From Sergeia podlipaevii (lineage: Eukaryota; Euglenozoa; Kinetoplastea; Trypanosomatida; Trypanosomatidae): a DNA stretch of 45,429 nucleotides. Shown one piece after another: positions 31,628 through 40,182 of the stretch. The stretch covers positions 1 through 45,429 of the forward strand of contig JASANZ010002101.1 of the NCBI GenBank assembly GCA_030849805.1. Reading direction: 5' to 3'. Each line of letters opens with the position of its first letter. Position 1 is the stretch's first letter. The notes beneath the pieces are model-generated. The model worked only from the letters and a program-made list of their open reading frames with translations. It was not told where the DNA came from and made no database searches. A program made the position numbers and the translations under genes.

Positions 31628-34600
31628 CTACTTAGCCCCATACAGACCCTTCAGTGTCATACCTCCTGTCCCAGCAATCGACGACAGGCGACACACGCGT
31701 CGTGTAAGATCTGCTTCTACAAAACCGCGGTCATCTACGCTGAGACACGTGCGCATTCCACTCGTAATGCTATCCTCGCTGTTGCTTCTCTGACCGTCTC
31801 CGCAGCGTTGTGCCGAGAATCCCCTTCTCTCGTTGCTGTCGCTTAAGGCGCTAACAGGTGTATAAAACAGATGTGTTGCAACACTTTCACTCATGTGCCG
31901 TGAGCGTGTTCGTGACGTTCGTGGGGGAGGGGCAACTGGCTCCTCCGTCATACATGGGATAACACTTTCTCCTGGAGTGCGTGCCGCATTGTAGCCCTGT
32001 TGTTGCTGCTGATCTGGGCAGCGTGGCTGAGGCTCATCATCATCATCATCATCATCAGCGCCGTCATCATCGTTATTGCTTAACATACTCTGTTTCTTGG
32101 TGCTAGCAGTAGCCATGACCGCAGCCGCAGCTGCAGTTTTTGGCCAACCAAGGCGTTTCTGTTGATACTGTGCGAGGACTTCCTCTGCGCTCCTTATATG
32201 TTGAGCTTCAAGCTGCTGCTGCTGCTGAGTACCTTCCTCACTGGTGCGATCAACGGCGCTGCTCTCATCATCGCTCGACGACTTGTGCTTTTGCCGCTGT
32301 TCCTGCTTCTTCACGCTATCACGGAGGTCTCTGGCAAGGCAATCCGCGCTCAGCAGCTTTCCAAAAACTGAGGCCTCGCTGAGTGCACTGGTGTCCGTCG
32401 AGTCTGCCACTGTTGCTGCCTGTGTGGTGGTGGTGGTGGTTGTGCTGGCATTGCTTGTGCTAGGAAAAGGCAGTAGACTCGACGATTGTGATGCCACAGG
32501 ATGTGTGGAAGGCAGTAGAGCGAGATGCGAAGTTCCATGAGAAGCCTCCATGGTCATTGCAAAGGCGCCACGATGAGCTGGTAAAGAAGACTGAGGAGCC
32601 GTTGAGTCTGGTAAGTGCGCACGGCAGCTACTACTACTATGGCTAGTGCAATGGTTGGGTCTGGGAGGACCAGCAGACCTGGTAGTTGCAAAGGTGGACA
32701 TCCAAATCCGTTTGCTCTCATCAGCATGATGAGAGCGGGGAGAGTAGTCACGCACATCTATGGTGTCGCTGTTCGGCCGCAGAAGACCTATCAGTGACTC
32801 ACGTCTTTCTTGAGAAGAAATAATGGTGCTCTTCTTTCTGATGTTATTGGTGTTGCTCTCGTCGTTGTGTATGCTGGCTCTCCTCTCGCGTGCCTCAGCA
32901 GCTGAAGCAGTAAAGATATCATCGTCATAGTGGTGTGAAGACCCCTCAAGGTACACGTCGTCAAACACAAGAGCACGTCTCGCGCTCGATGCACTCTGCT
33001 GCGATGATGATGGCTGCTTCTGTGACGAAGACTGACGGTGCTGCTGCTGCCACTCTCGCCGTGGCACTCGCAGGCACGGCTCGTGATCCCTGGTGTTCTC
33101 TTTATTGCTCTCGTGGTAGTACCCATGCACTGCCCCGGCAGTAGCAGCAGCAGCAGCGGTGTCCTTATGCGCAGCTTCCATCCTCTCCCCTTCTTGTTTG
33201 TGAGCACTGTGGTGGCTGCTGCTACTCCTTCGTTGTGCCGCACTCGCCATCAGCGCCGCTGCAGTGCGTATCGTCCTGTGCGGTGCTGCTGCTGCTGCCG
33301 CGGCGGCGGCTGTTGTTCGTGTTGATGCTTCCTCTACCTGTGTGTCGTTATGCGTGTGTCTTGATACAGACACAATGCGCATCACCTCCGGATGCTGCTG
33401 CTGCCTTCGCGAGGAGCTGGAAGCAGAAAGATACATGGATGCCATGCGCTTGGCATCTAAACCGCTGCGTGGTGTCGGTGTCCTTCCACCTACCGTCGTC
33501 CTAGTAGTAGCAAGAGCAGCGCCGCCATGTATCATGGATGGTGATGGACGAACGCGGACAGCACTCGTTACAGTCCTTGATACTTGTTCCCCTGCCGTCG
33601 CTGCTGCTGCCGCCGCCGCGATAGGTGTACCTGTGCCAGCGCCCGTAGCCGCAGGAGAAAGAGCTGGAGAGTGAAGGGAAGCACGCCGCGGCGGCTGCTT
33701 TGACGATGGCGGTAGGTGCTGACGCTGAAGAAAGGAAAAAGAAGAGGGATCAGCGAAGGAAGCAGATCCTGCCGTCTCTATGCCATCGGTACCTCGTGGA
33801 AAGGCGAGAAAGGGGGATGATGTTCTGAGTGTTGTTTGACGAGGGTGCTGGCGTTGTTGAGGTGCGTTGATAGTAGAAGTACAATTATTAGTAGTTGTAG
33901 CAGGCGGAGGAGGAGAGAAGACACAACGCCCAGGCGCTGACGATGAACGGGGTGTCTGTGCAGTCCCTGAACCGGCTATTTGCTGCCTACTGGCAGCTAT
34001 AAGGTGACTGTTGTTGTGGTGGTGGTGGTTACTGCCTTTTCTTCTTCTATCAGCGGCGCTCGAGATGGGCAACTGTGCAGAGGATCTCCTCGCGACTATC
34101 TGCTGTTGTTGTGGTTGCTGCTGACGAAACTGCAAGGGGCTTGAACGCCGCGCCGCCGACGCAGGACGTGAGTAGGAAGCAACAATACCTTTGGAGGCGT
34201 ACACGGCAGCTGCACTCGAGATGCGCTCTAGCCCTTTACTACTGCCACTGTTCATAGATTGCTGCTGCTGCTGACGGTGCTCCTCAACAGTAACGTGGAA
34301 CTCAGGTATGGCAGCAGCTGTCAACCCCTGATGTCCTCCTTGAACTCGAGAAGAGTGGTGAGCTCTCTCTCCGCCCCTCCGCGAGGGAATCGTATTCAGA
34401 AGACTGTCGTACCTCCGGCGTAGCTCTTCATATGCGGCTTGTTGCCGCTCCTCATCGTCGCACGGCCGTGCCACTGGCTGTGACAGCAGTGGAGCTTGCG
34501 TGCGGTGTGCATCACCTGTCAGCCCAGCAGTGTCTATCAACAAAGATGGAGGATCGCATGTAGCGGCGGCAGTCACGTGGTCCCCACTGCGGCTCTCAGG

Positions 34601-35332
34601 CTCTAACTGAAGCAAAGAAAGAAATAGTGAAGAGGCACAGGAGGAAGACGAAACAGCAATAGCAGCGGCAGTGGCAGGAGTGGGATGTGGGCAAGTGCGC
34701 TCACCTTCCATGTGAGCTGCTGTCTCTTCATCCTTCACCGCAACTGCAGTCGATAAACAAGAAGACGCAGAGGAGCATGGGGCATCGAGCCGTGTGTGAT
34801 ACCGCCGTATCATGTCTGTCCTCTCCCCCGCCGTGAGCCGAGGTGTATCTGCACTCGCCGCTGCACCATGCTTCAGCTGAACCCCCTTGGGCATCTCCTG
34901 TGGAGAGGGCACAAACGTGTCTGCTAGCATGAGCGAAGGGGTGGAAACAGGAGCATGCGTCAGTGAGCCTTGGTTTGTGCTAGTGTATGTGACTTTGGTG
35001 GGTTTTGCGGCAACTACAGGAGAGCAGTTGGTTGCATTAGTCTCTCGAGTAGTAAGAAAAGAAAAGGTTTGCTGTTGTGGATTCTGAAATGAACTATCGG
35101 GTTTAGTCATAAATTTCGACATATGAGACGAAGAGGAAGCAGCGAAGCAGGATGAGGCTCTATTGACGTCCTGCGGAGCCAGTGGCTTCCTTTCTCCGTG
35201 CTGCTGTGGTGCATTCTGTTTAGGAGTGGTATCCGCCATGGATTGTCTAAGGAGCGCTATCTTTTGATGATATGCGGTCGGTGATACACTTCTCGCCCGT
35301 GAATGACCTTGCAGGAGCTGTATCTTATCCAT
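31628..35332 (-). CDS. Unrecognised low-complexity protein, Ser/Gln/Ala/Arg-rich
   Basis: A 1234-residue frame that I do not recognise. It is accepted as a gene because it is long, on the shared strand, correctly spaced between neighbours and starts (MDKIQLLQG) right after a T-rich tract and AG at 35342-35341, with an eight-base leader. Most of the protein looks disordered: Gln runs, poly-Ala, poly-His/Asn, a poly-Asp run near residue 1095, and many Ser-Pro or Thr-Pro pairs within basic surroundings (for example RSVSPT near the N-terminus). Short helical, possibly coiled-coil pieces are seen at the N-terminus (YHQKIALLRQSM), near residue 310 (YEELRRRYDSLL) and near residue 1000 (LARDLRDSVKKQEQRQ). 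The C-terminal 100 residues are less repetitive and may be the conserved part. No membrane segment or enzyme motif was found. A cytoskeletal or regulatory phosphoprotein would fit but is not shown. Confidence 0.75.
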   Translation of the reverse strand: MDKIQLLQGHSRARSVSPTAYHQKIALLRQSMADTTPKQNAPQQHGERKPLAPQDVNRASSCFAASSSSHMSKFMTKPDSSFQNPQQQTFSFLTTRETNATNCSPVVAAKPTKVTYTSTNQGSLTHAPVSTPSLMLADTFVPSPQEMPKGVQLKHGAAASADTPRLTAGERTDMIRRYHTRLDAPCSSASSCLSTAVAVKDEETAAHMEGERTCPHPTPATAAAIAVSSSSCASSLFLSLLQLEPESRSGDHVTAAATCDPPSLLIDTAGLTGDAHRTQAPLLSQPVARPCDDEERQQAAYEELRRRYDSLLNTIPSRRGGERAHHSSRVQGGHQGLTAAAIPEFHVTVEEHRQQQQQSMNSGSSKGLERISSAAAVYASKGIVASYSRPASAARRSSPLQFRQQQPQQQQIVARRSSAQLPISSAADRRRKGSNHHHHNNSHLIAASRQQIAGSGTAQTPRSSSAPGRCVFSPPPPATTTNNCTSTINAPQQRQHPRQTTLRTSSPFLAFPRGTDGIETAGSASFADPSSFSFLQRQHLPPSSKQPPRRASLHSPALSPAATGAGTGTPIAAAAAAATAGEQVSRTVTSAVRVRPSPSMIHGGAALATTRTTVGGRTPTPRSGLDAKRMASMYLSASSSSRRQQQHPEVMRIVSVSRHTHNDTQVEEASTRTTAAAAAAAAAPHRTIRTAAALMASAAQRRSSSSHHSAHKQEGERMEAAHKDTAAAAATAGAVHGYYHESNKENTRDHEPCLRVPRREWQQQHRQSSSQKQPSSSQQSASSARRALVFDDVYLEGSSHHYDDDIFTASAAEARERRASIHNDESNTNNIRKKSTIISSQERRESLIGLLRPNSDTIDVRDYSPRSHHADESKRIWMSTFATTRSAGPPRPNHCTSHSSSSCRAHLPDSTAPQSSLPAHRGAFAMTMEASHGTSHLALLPSTHPVASQSSSLLPFPSTSNASTTTTTTTQAATVADSTDTSALSEASVFGKLLSADCLARDLRDSVKKQEQRQKHKSSSDDESSAVDRTSEEGTQQQQQLEAQHIRSAEEVLAQYQQKRLGWPKTAAAAAVMATASTKKQSMLSNNDDDGADDDDDDDEPQPRCPDQQQQQGYNAARTPGESVIPCMTEEPVAPPPRTSRTRSRHMSESVATHLFYTPVSALSDSNERRGFSAQRCGDGQRSNSEDSITSGMRTCLSVDDRGFVEADLTRRVCRLSSIAGTGGMTLKGLYGAK
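32034..32056. repeat. CAT/ATC trinucleotide repeat coding poly-Asp
   Basis: A near-pure trinucleotide run inside the unrecognised gene; on the minus strand it encodes a run of Asp residues. Confidence 0.85.
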
Positions 35333-35340
35333 GGACTACG

Positions 35341-35406
35341 CTAGCACGATAATAAATATGTAAATATATGATCCAATACAAAAACAATAATAGTAAAAAA
35401 AAAAAA
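35341..35406 (-). promoter_or_regulatory. T-rich tract and AG, likely trans-splice acceptor of unknown gene
   Basis: A T run on the minus strand (35406-35395) is followed by T/A-rich sequence without AG until 35342-35341. A second AG follows at 35337-35336. Either gives a very short leader before the ATG at 35332. Confidence 0.5.
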
Positions 35407-35676
35407 TAAGCGTGCCTTATCAACGCTATTATAGTGGATCAATAAAAAAAAAAAGCAAAATTGTAATGGATGAGAAAGTAAAAGGGAATATAGTGATTCG
35501 TGAGCAATACAATGAGAATACAAGAGGAACCTTTTGACTGCTATTACTTCAGGAGGAAAAATATATCCCTCCTTTTTTTTTTTAAAAAAAAGGCGTCACT
35601 CTACTTTTACTATTACTATTATTATTATTCCACACGCAGGGGGCGTAGTTTCTTCTCGTCATATAGTAATTGTTTC

Positions 35677-35706
35677 TTGTTGTTGTTGTTGTTGTTGTTG
35701 TTGTTG
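35677..35706. repeat. TTG trinucleotide microsatellite, noncoding
   Basis: A pure 30-base run in the centrin 3' spacer, the same unit that codes poly-Asn inside the Vps18 gene. Confidence 0.9.
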
Positions 35707-35964
35707 CCTTTGGCTGCTTGGATATAAAAAAAAATACACTCACGAGGGCCGCCAGAGTAAACAATATGAAAAAGAAAAAGAAAAAAGAGATGCTGTGTAT
35801 TCCTTCCTCGATCTTTGGTGGATTTATCTTCTCCAATAACAGTAATAGTAATAATAAAAAAAATAATAGTCGTGTGGTGTTGTTGTTGTTGTTTTCTACA
35901 TCCAAATCGAGGCTTCCCTCCTCAGTGCTCTCTACCCATCACTCACTTTCTATCTTCTCTGATC

Positions 35965-35980
35965 ATATATATATATATAT
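35965..35980. repeat. TA dinucleotide microsatellite
   Basis: A pure AT run of 16 bases immediately after the centrin stop codon. Confidence 0.9.
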
Positions 35981-35983
35981 TTG

Positions 35984-36535
35984 TTAGTAGAGAGACGTCT
36001 TCTTCATCAATCGAAGAAACTCCTCTTCGCCAACCTCACCATCGCCATCGCGATCTGCCTCGTCAATCATTTCCTGTAACTCCGCATCGGTCATGTTCTC
36101 CCCGAGCTCCATCGCTACACGTTTCAGGTTCCGAAAAGAGATCTTTCCCGTTTCATCGTCATCAAACAGCCGGAAGGCCTTGAGCATCTCCCCGCGCGAG
36201 TCCCGCTCCGACAGCTTCTTCGTCATGAGCTGCACAAACTGGTTGAAGGTGATCACACCGGCATCATCCGCGGCGCCGCCGCTCTCACCACTAGTATTGT
36301 TAGGCCCAGTCACAGCTGATACCATGAGCTGGCGGAGCTCATCCTTGCGAGGCTCAAAGCCTAGCGCGCGCATGGCTACCTTCAATTCCTTAGCGTCGAT
36401 GGTCCCACTACCGTCCGTGTCAAAGAGATCAAAGGCTTCCTTGATCTCCTGGCGCTGGTCCTCCGTGAGCTCGGCACCACTACCGCCACCACTGGCGGCC
36501 TGGTTCAGCTGAGGTTGGGTTGAACGCGGCGGCAT
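35984..36535 (-). CDS. Centrin (caltractin), centrin-2-like
   Basis: A 183-residue EF-hand protein very like human centrin-2, including the last residues LMKKTSLY. After a 20-residue Gly/Ser/Gln-rich N-terminal tail, EF-hand 1 (residues 39-50, D-T-D-G-S-G-T...E) and EF-hand 4 (161-172, D-R-D-G-D-G-E...E) are canonical. EF-hand 3 (125-136, [12 protein letters not shown]) ends in Asn, as it also does in human centrin-2. EF-hand 2 is abnormal: its loop (about 76-99) is 24 residues instead of 12, Gly/Ser/Asn-rich, and lacks the usual first acidic ligands, so it probably does not bind calcium. Centrins act at basal bodies, centrioles and related structures, and in trypanosomatids also in organelle segregation; the exact paralogue is not decidable here. 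The start is the first ATG after a pyrimidine tract and AG near 36644. Confidence 0.93.
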   Translation of the reverse strand: MPPRSTQPQLNQAASGGGSGAELTEDQRQEIKEAFDLFDTDGSGTIDAKELKVAMRALGFEPRKDELRQLMVSAVTGPNNTSGESGGAADDAGVITFNQFVQLMTKKLSERDSRGEMLKAFRLFDDDETGKISFRNLKRVAMELGENMTDAELQEMIDEADRDGDGEVGEEEFLRLMKKTSLY

Positions 36536-37093
36536 CCTCTAAGTAGATAAATATATGTTGTATGTACTATATGATGTGTGTGTATGTGGGTATCAAACTT
36601 ATTGTTTCTATTCTTTGCTGTCTTTCCACTATTTTTTTTCTCCTTTTTCAAATGAAAATAACAAGAAAGAAAAAAAACCTATGTAAAGAATTCTGTGAGG
36701 AATCGTGTGCATGCATTATAAAGAGATGAAGAGACAATCAAATAAATGCGCTTTTTTTTTGACTGCAAAGCAGCGCCGTCACCAAACACTGTGAGTGATA
36801 GTTGCCACTTTCGTCCTACACGAAAGCAAATGCTAAATGAAAGATAAAATGCTTGTTGTTACTTTTTTATTAACTATTTAATTACAGCTTTTTTTTTTTT
36901 CTTATCGCTTCGTTCAGCTCGAATGCAGATCATCTTCGTATTCAACATTCCTTTTCGTTTGTGTTAGAAACGTTTCTTTAAAAAAAAAAAAAAAAGAATC
37001 GCAGTAGCGTCGACAGGATACTCCATCCATTACTCGGTGGCAAGAAGCCGCATGGTTGCCAAATTATGTATCAGAAAAGCTTTTCTTTTCTTT
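36536..37093 (-). other. Spacer: 3' UTR of poly(A) polymerase gene and centrin leader
   Basis: About 560 bases, AT-rich, with alternating T and A runs. No gene, tRNA-like cloverleaf or repeat array was recognised in it. Confidence 0.6.
36643..36678 (-). promoter_or_regulatory. Polypyrimidine tract and AG, likely trans-splice acceptor of centrin
   Basis: T-rich minus-strand tract (36678-36661, continuing T-rich) with its first AG at 36644-36643. It would give a leader of about 107 bases without an upstream ATG. Confidence 0.45.
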
Positions 37094-39433
37094 TTACTTT
37101 TTGGAGTGCATCTGGCGGCTTCGCTTGCTAGGGCGGCTCACATCCATCAACACCGAACTTGCGTTACTCGCGCCATCGTCTGCGTCGCTACCTCCATGGC
37201 CATCATTATCATCATCACCATCGTTATTGCTGTTGCTGCTGCTGCTGCTGCTGGCTACGTTGTGACTACGTTTTCTACGTTTCGCCGCGCTACCATCCGC
37301 GTTCTTGCTCTCGCGATCATGCTTGCAGCCGACCGCCATGGCAGCAGCGCGCAGAGACGCCAAGGTTCGCTGTTCCACTGTGGACGCGGCGTTGACGTTT
37401 GGAGTGCGCCACACACGCTGGCCCTCTAGCATGGGCAGGTCCTCGTCGTGCCGGTAAGTGCGTGCCTCTGCCATTTCGGAAGGCCGCTCCGCACACAGCG
37501 TCTCATACGTGGCGGCTATTCTCTGGCGCTTGTAGACGCTCTCCGCATCCACGTGCAGAATGCGAGACAGCAGCGTGGGCCGCAGTGCGATGTCTGGTGC
37601 GTCCGGAGACACACTCTGAGAGTTCGCCGGGGCAGGTAGCAGCACAGCGGTAAGCGCGGCATAAGCGTGGATAAAGACGGAGGAGATCATGTGATAGTTA
37701 CGCAGAGAGCTGGCGGCGTTGTTGCAACTGTTACCAGGGTCCTCAATGACGGCTTGCGGGGGTCCAAGAGGGGAACGCGGGGAGGTGGGTGAAGTTGCGG
37801 CACCAAACGGCGAGCCTCCATCTCCGCGGCCGTAGTTCCGGCCACCGTCCTCCACGGATATGCCGCACTTGTGATAGTTCCAGTACATACCGCTGTACCT
37901 AAAGAAGTCCACAAGTAGTTTGCCAAGGCCTGTGTAAGGGCGTTCCTCTGGCTTGGTAGTGTATATGGGGTGGTTCTGTAAGAAGCTGATAACAAGCAGC
38001 GTGGTGGCGTAGGAGCCAAGCCCGCCGTGGTAGGGCTCATGCATGTCACGCTGCTGTAAAAAGTACTTGACAAGAATAATGAGTGGGCGTGCTTCCACGT
38101 AGCAGTTCATCATGCGGATCACCACGTCCGAGTTTGCCTTACCATCCCCTGCATCAATGCTGATGTCCACATCAATAAGGGAGTCCTTGTGCTGGAACTT
38201 GACAAGAGGTACTTTTGTCCTGAGGATAAGCTGTGGGTACGCAGTCTCACAGAGGTCCGCCTGGCTGATCTCCTTCGCCAGGAGGGTAAGCGCCTCTTCT
38301 GGCGGCACCGGCACGTTCAAGAGAGTCATATCCAAATCAGACAAAGGCAGCAACAAGTGGGTGTACATGCTTCCGTAGACCGTTGGCTCGCACTGTGGCC
38401 ACAGTTTCTTCGCGATGTTGCACAGCTGCATCTCAATATGACGTCGCAGCGTCACCTCCGCCTCTGTCGGCCGCAAGTAGTCGACCAGGTCACACACTTC
38501 CTGGTGAAGCGCTACGAGAGAGTTCGAGGCGCAGTAACCTCCGTATTTCTGCATACGGTCCACGCTCCACAGTGGCACTACCATACAAACACGCGAGCTA
38601 TCTCCGCCACCAGCTCGTAATGAAGAAGAGGTTGGTGAGGTGGTACTAGCATTACCCTTGGTGCTGCCTCCAGCGTTGTTGCTAGGGTTGCGTCTACCGG
38701 TGCTAGGCATGGCTACCGTTGCCTGTAGCTCGCTGGCGTCCACCTTGGACTCCGCGCCGGTGCCTTCACCCTTGATAAAAGTAAGATAGTCACCTTGCAG
38801 GCCGTCTTCGTCCTTCTCCTCCACCCCAGTGTCACTCTCTTGATCTCCAGCTGTGTGGTTTGGTGGACGTGAGGGTGGCTTCGCATACTGTCTGGCTCCT
38901 TCATCCTCCGGCACGTACTCCACATCATCATCGTTATCGTCCTCGTCATCCACATCCACATCCACGATGTTCCCAGCGGCCTTGCTAGTCGATCCCACCC
39001 CGGTACCACCATCGCCGCCTTCTTCCTCATCCGAGTCGCGAGGCATGCGCCGGCGGGCGTCCTTGCTGCTGGTGAGATCATCTAAAGGCAGACCACACTG
39101 ACTGTCCTCAGCATTGTCTTTCGAGAAGGCTTTACTGCTCTTTTTAATATTGCTACTAGATGAAGCGGCAGCGGCAGCGGCACCACGGCGCACCGCAGCC
39201 ATTTGGCTTTGGTGAGTCTTCAGTTTATTAATGACGGCGGCATTCATAGGTGGCTTCTGCGACTCCGTGGAAGCGTCATCCTCGAGCATGAGCCAGTCAG
39301 CCTCGAAGTCATCGCGGTGGCTCTGAAACTTGGAAAAGATGTCTAAAGTCGGAATCGCTACAGCAGGCGCGACGTCGAGCGGCGCAATCACCTCCTTCTG
39401 TGAGCTCACTACACGGCCTCCCTTACGGCGCAT
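37094..39433 (-). CDS. TRF4-type non-canonical poly(A) polymerase (nucleotidyltransferase)
   Basis: A 779-residue protein with the Pol beta-type nucleotidyltransferase fold. The signature GS...DLD is present (YGS, then Asp366 and Asp368), and the third catalytic Asp is at 423 (VDIS). The central PAP-associated domain carries the nucleotide-recognition motif GGLGSYATTLLVISFLQ-like (about 470-490), which matches Trf4/PAPD5 (GGxxSYSLxLMVISFLQ), followed by LLVDFFRYSG. Trf4 enzymes add short A tails to aberrant or precursor nuclear RNAs within the TRAMP complex, feeding them to the exosome; this role is inferred. The N-terminal 250 residues are acidic and disordered, and the C-terminal tail has basic patches (AAKRRKRS, RPSKRSR) suitable for nuclear import. 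The ATG at 39433 is taken; the frame extends four codons upstream only to a TTG. A T-rich tract abuts this ATG with no AG between, so a start at Met 49 (39289) cannot be fully excluded. Confidence 0.88.
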   Translation of the reverse strand: MRRKGGRVVSSQKEVIAPLDVAPAVAIPTLDIFSKFQSHRDDFEADWLMLEDDASTESQKPPMNAAVINKLKTHQSQMAAVRRGAAAAAASSSSNIKKSSKAFSKDNAEDSQCGLPLDDLTSSKDARRRMPRDSDEEEGGDGGTGVGSTSKAAGNIVDVDVDDEDDNDDDVEYVPEDEGARQYAKPPSRPPNHTAGDQESDTGVEEKDEDGLQGDYLTFIKGEGTGAESKVDASELQATVAMPSTGRRNPSNNAGGSTKGNASTTSPTSSSLRAGGGDSSRVCMVVPLWSVDRMQKYGGYCASNSLVALHQEVCDLVDYLRPTEAEVTLRRHIEMQLCNIAKKLWPQCEPTVYGSMYTHLLLPLSDLDMTLLNVPVPPEEALTLLAKEISQADLCETAYPQLILRTKVPLVKFQHKDSLIDVDISIDAGDGKANSDVVIRMMNCYVEARPLIILVKYFLQQRDMHEPYHGGLGSYATTLLVISFLQNHPIYTTKPEERPYTGLGKLLVDFFRYSGMYWNYHKCGISVEDGGRNYGRGDGGSPFGAATSPTSPRSPLGPPQAVIEDPGNSCNNAASSLRNYHMISSVFIHAYAALTAVLLPAPANSQSVSPDAPDIALRPTLLSRILHVDAESVYKRQRIAATYETLCAERPSEMAEARTYRHDEDLPMLEGQRVWRTPNVNAASTVEQRTLASLRAAAMAVGCKHDRESKNADGSAAKRRKRSHNVASSSSSSNSNNDGDDDNDGHGGSDADDGASNASSVLMDVSRPSKRSRQMHSKK

Positions 39434-39655
39434 TATGGCAAACAAAGCAAAAAAAAAAAAAGGTGAGTGGAAAGGGAAAGAGAAGAAAAGAATTCTCTCT
39501 CTCTCGCTCTGTTCCTCTCTTCCTATCTCTATACCGCTATCTATCTAGCTCCTTGTACGTACACACACACCCTTTTTAAAAAAATCCGTTCTTCTTCTCT
39601 TTTATTTTCTTCTCTCTTCCTTACCTGTTTACTATGCGTTTGTGTGTGAGGGCTG

Positions 39656-39704
39656 CTTTCAAGTAGACACATACATGCAAATAAATAAAAAAAAGAATAA
39701 AAAA

Positions 39705-39710
<6 letters not shown>
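39656..39710 (-). promoter_or_regulatory. Pyrimidine-rich tract and AG, candidate acceptor of TRF4-type gene
   Basis: A T-rich tract on the minus strand (about 39710-39683) is followed by AG at 39657-39656. This site gives a 222-base leader without any ATG before 39433, which supports that start. A second, nearer tract (39449-39480) has no AG before the ATG. Confidence 0.45.

Positions 39711-39739
<29 letters not shown>
39706..39739. repeat. AAT trinucleotide microsatellite
   Basis: A pure AAT run of about 34 bases in spacer, next to the candidate splice tract of the TRF4-type gene. Confidence 0.9.
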
Positions 39740-40182
39740 TATTAAGAGAAAGTAGAGGGTGAGGCGCATTTTGATCCCTTTTCTATTTTCTGCTTAACTC
39801 GTATATGTCCATTGAACACACGTGCACACTGACGTAACAGAGAAGAGGGCACATCTCTTGCATAAGGCATGGGTGCTTTATGCTTTGATTTGATCGTTGA
39901 AATAAATAATAAAAAAAAGAAATTATGTTCTTCTCTAATAATTACAATCATAATAGTAATATAGTAATAAAAGCAGTAATGATAATAAAAGGAACTTAAA
40001 ATATATTTATATAAGATTGCTAGGAATCTCTCGCTCTCTCTATTTTCTGCGTTGCAAACATGTACGCTTTTGAATAGAGAAGAGGAGAGAAAGAAACCAA
40101 ACAAGCGCATCGCGTCGCGCGTGGCGCTCCCACATTCTGTAAATTCGTCCCTTCTTGGATGCACTGGTACAGCATTAGCAAT

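Larger units (their letters stand above)
35333..35983 (-). other. Spacer: centrin 3' UTR and leader of unknown gene
   Basis: About 650 bases with no supported gene. It holds a TTG repeat at 35677-35706, TA repeat at 35965-35980, TTA-rich sequence at about 35607-35629 that is partly complementary to TAA-rich sequence at about 35841-35856, and several A runs on the plus strand. Confidence 0.6.
39434..40182 (-). other. Spacer: kinase 3' UTR and leader of TRF4-type gene
   Basis: About 750 bases without a supported gene. It contains an AAT repeat at 39706-39739, CT-rich stretches and a T-rich tract next to the downstream start. A 140-codon minus-strand open frame (40164-39742) has no recognisable content and was not accepted. 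Confidence 0.6.

Noticed and set aside
35607..35856. Long-range hairpin between TTA-rich and TAA-rich sequences in the spacer
   Set aside because: The complementarity of about a dozen bases is explained by simple trinucleotide composition on both sides.
36536..37093. Possible tRNA or snoRNA in the centrin/TRF4 spacer
   Set aside because: A T-loop-like word was seen near 36910-36925, but no matching cloverleaf arms or acceptor stem could be drawn.
39742..40164. A 140-codon minus-strand frame downstream of the kinase
   Set aside because: AT-rich, no recognisable content, no separate splice tract of clear quality; most likely kinase 3' UTR.
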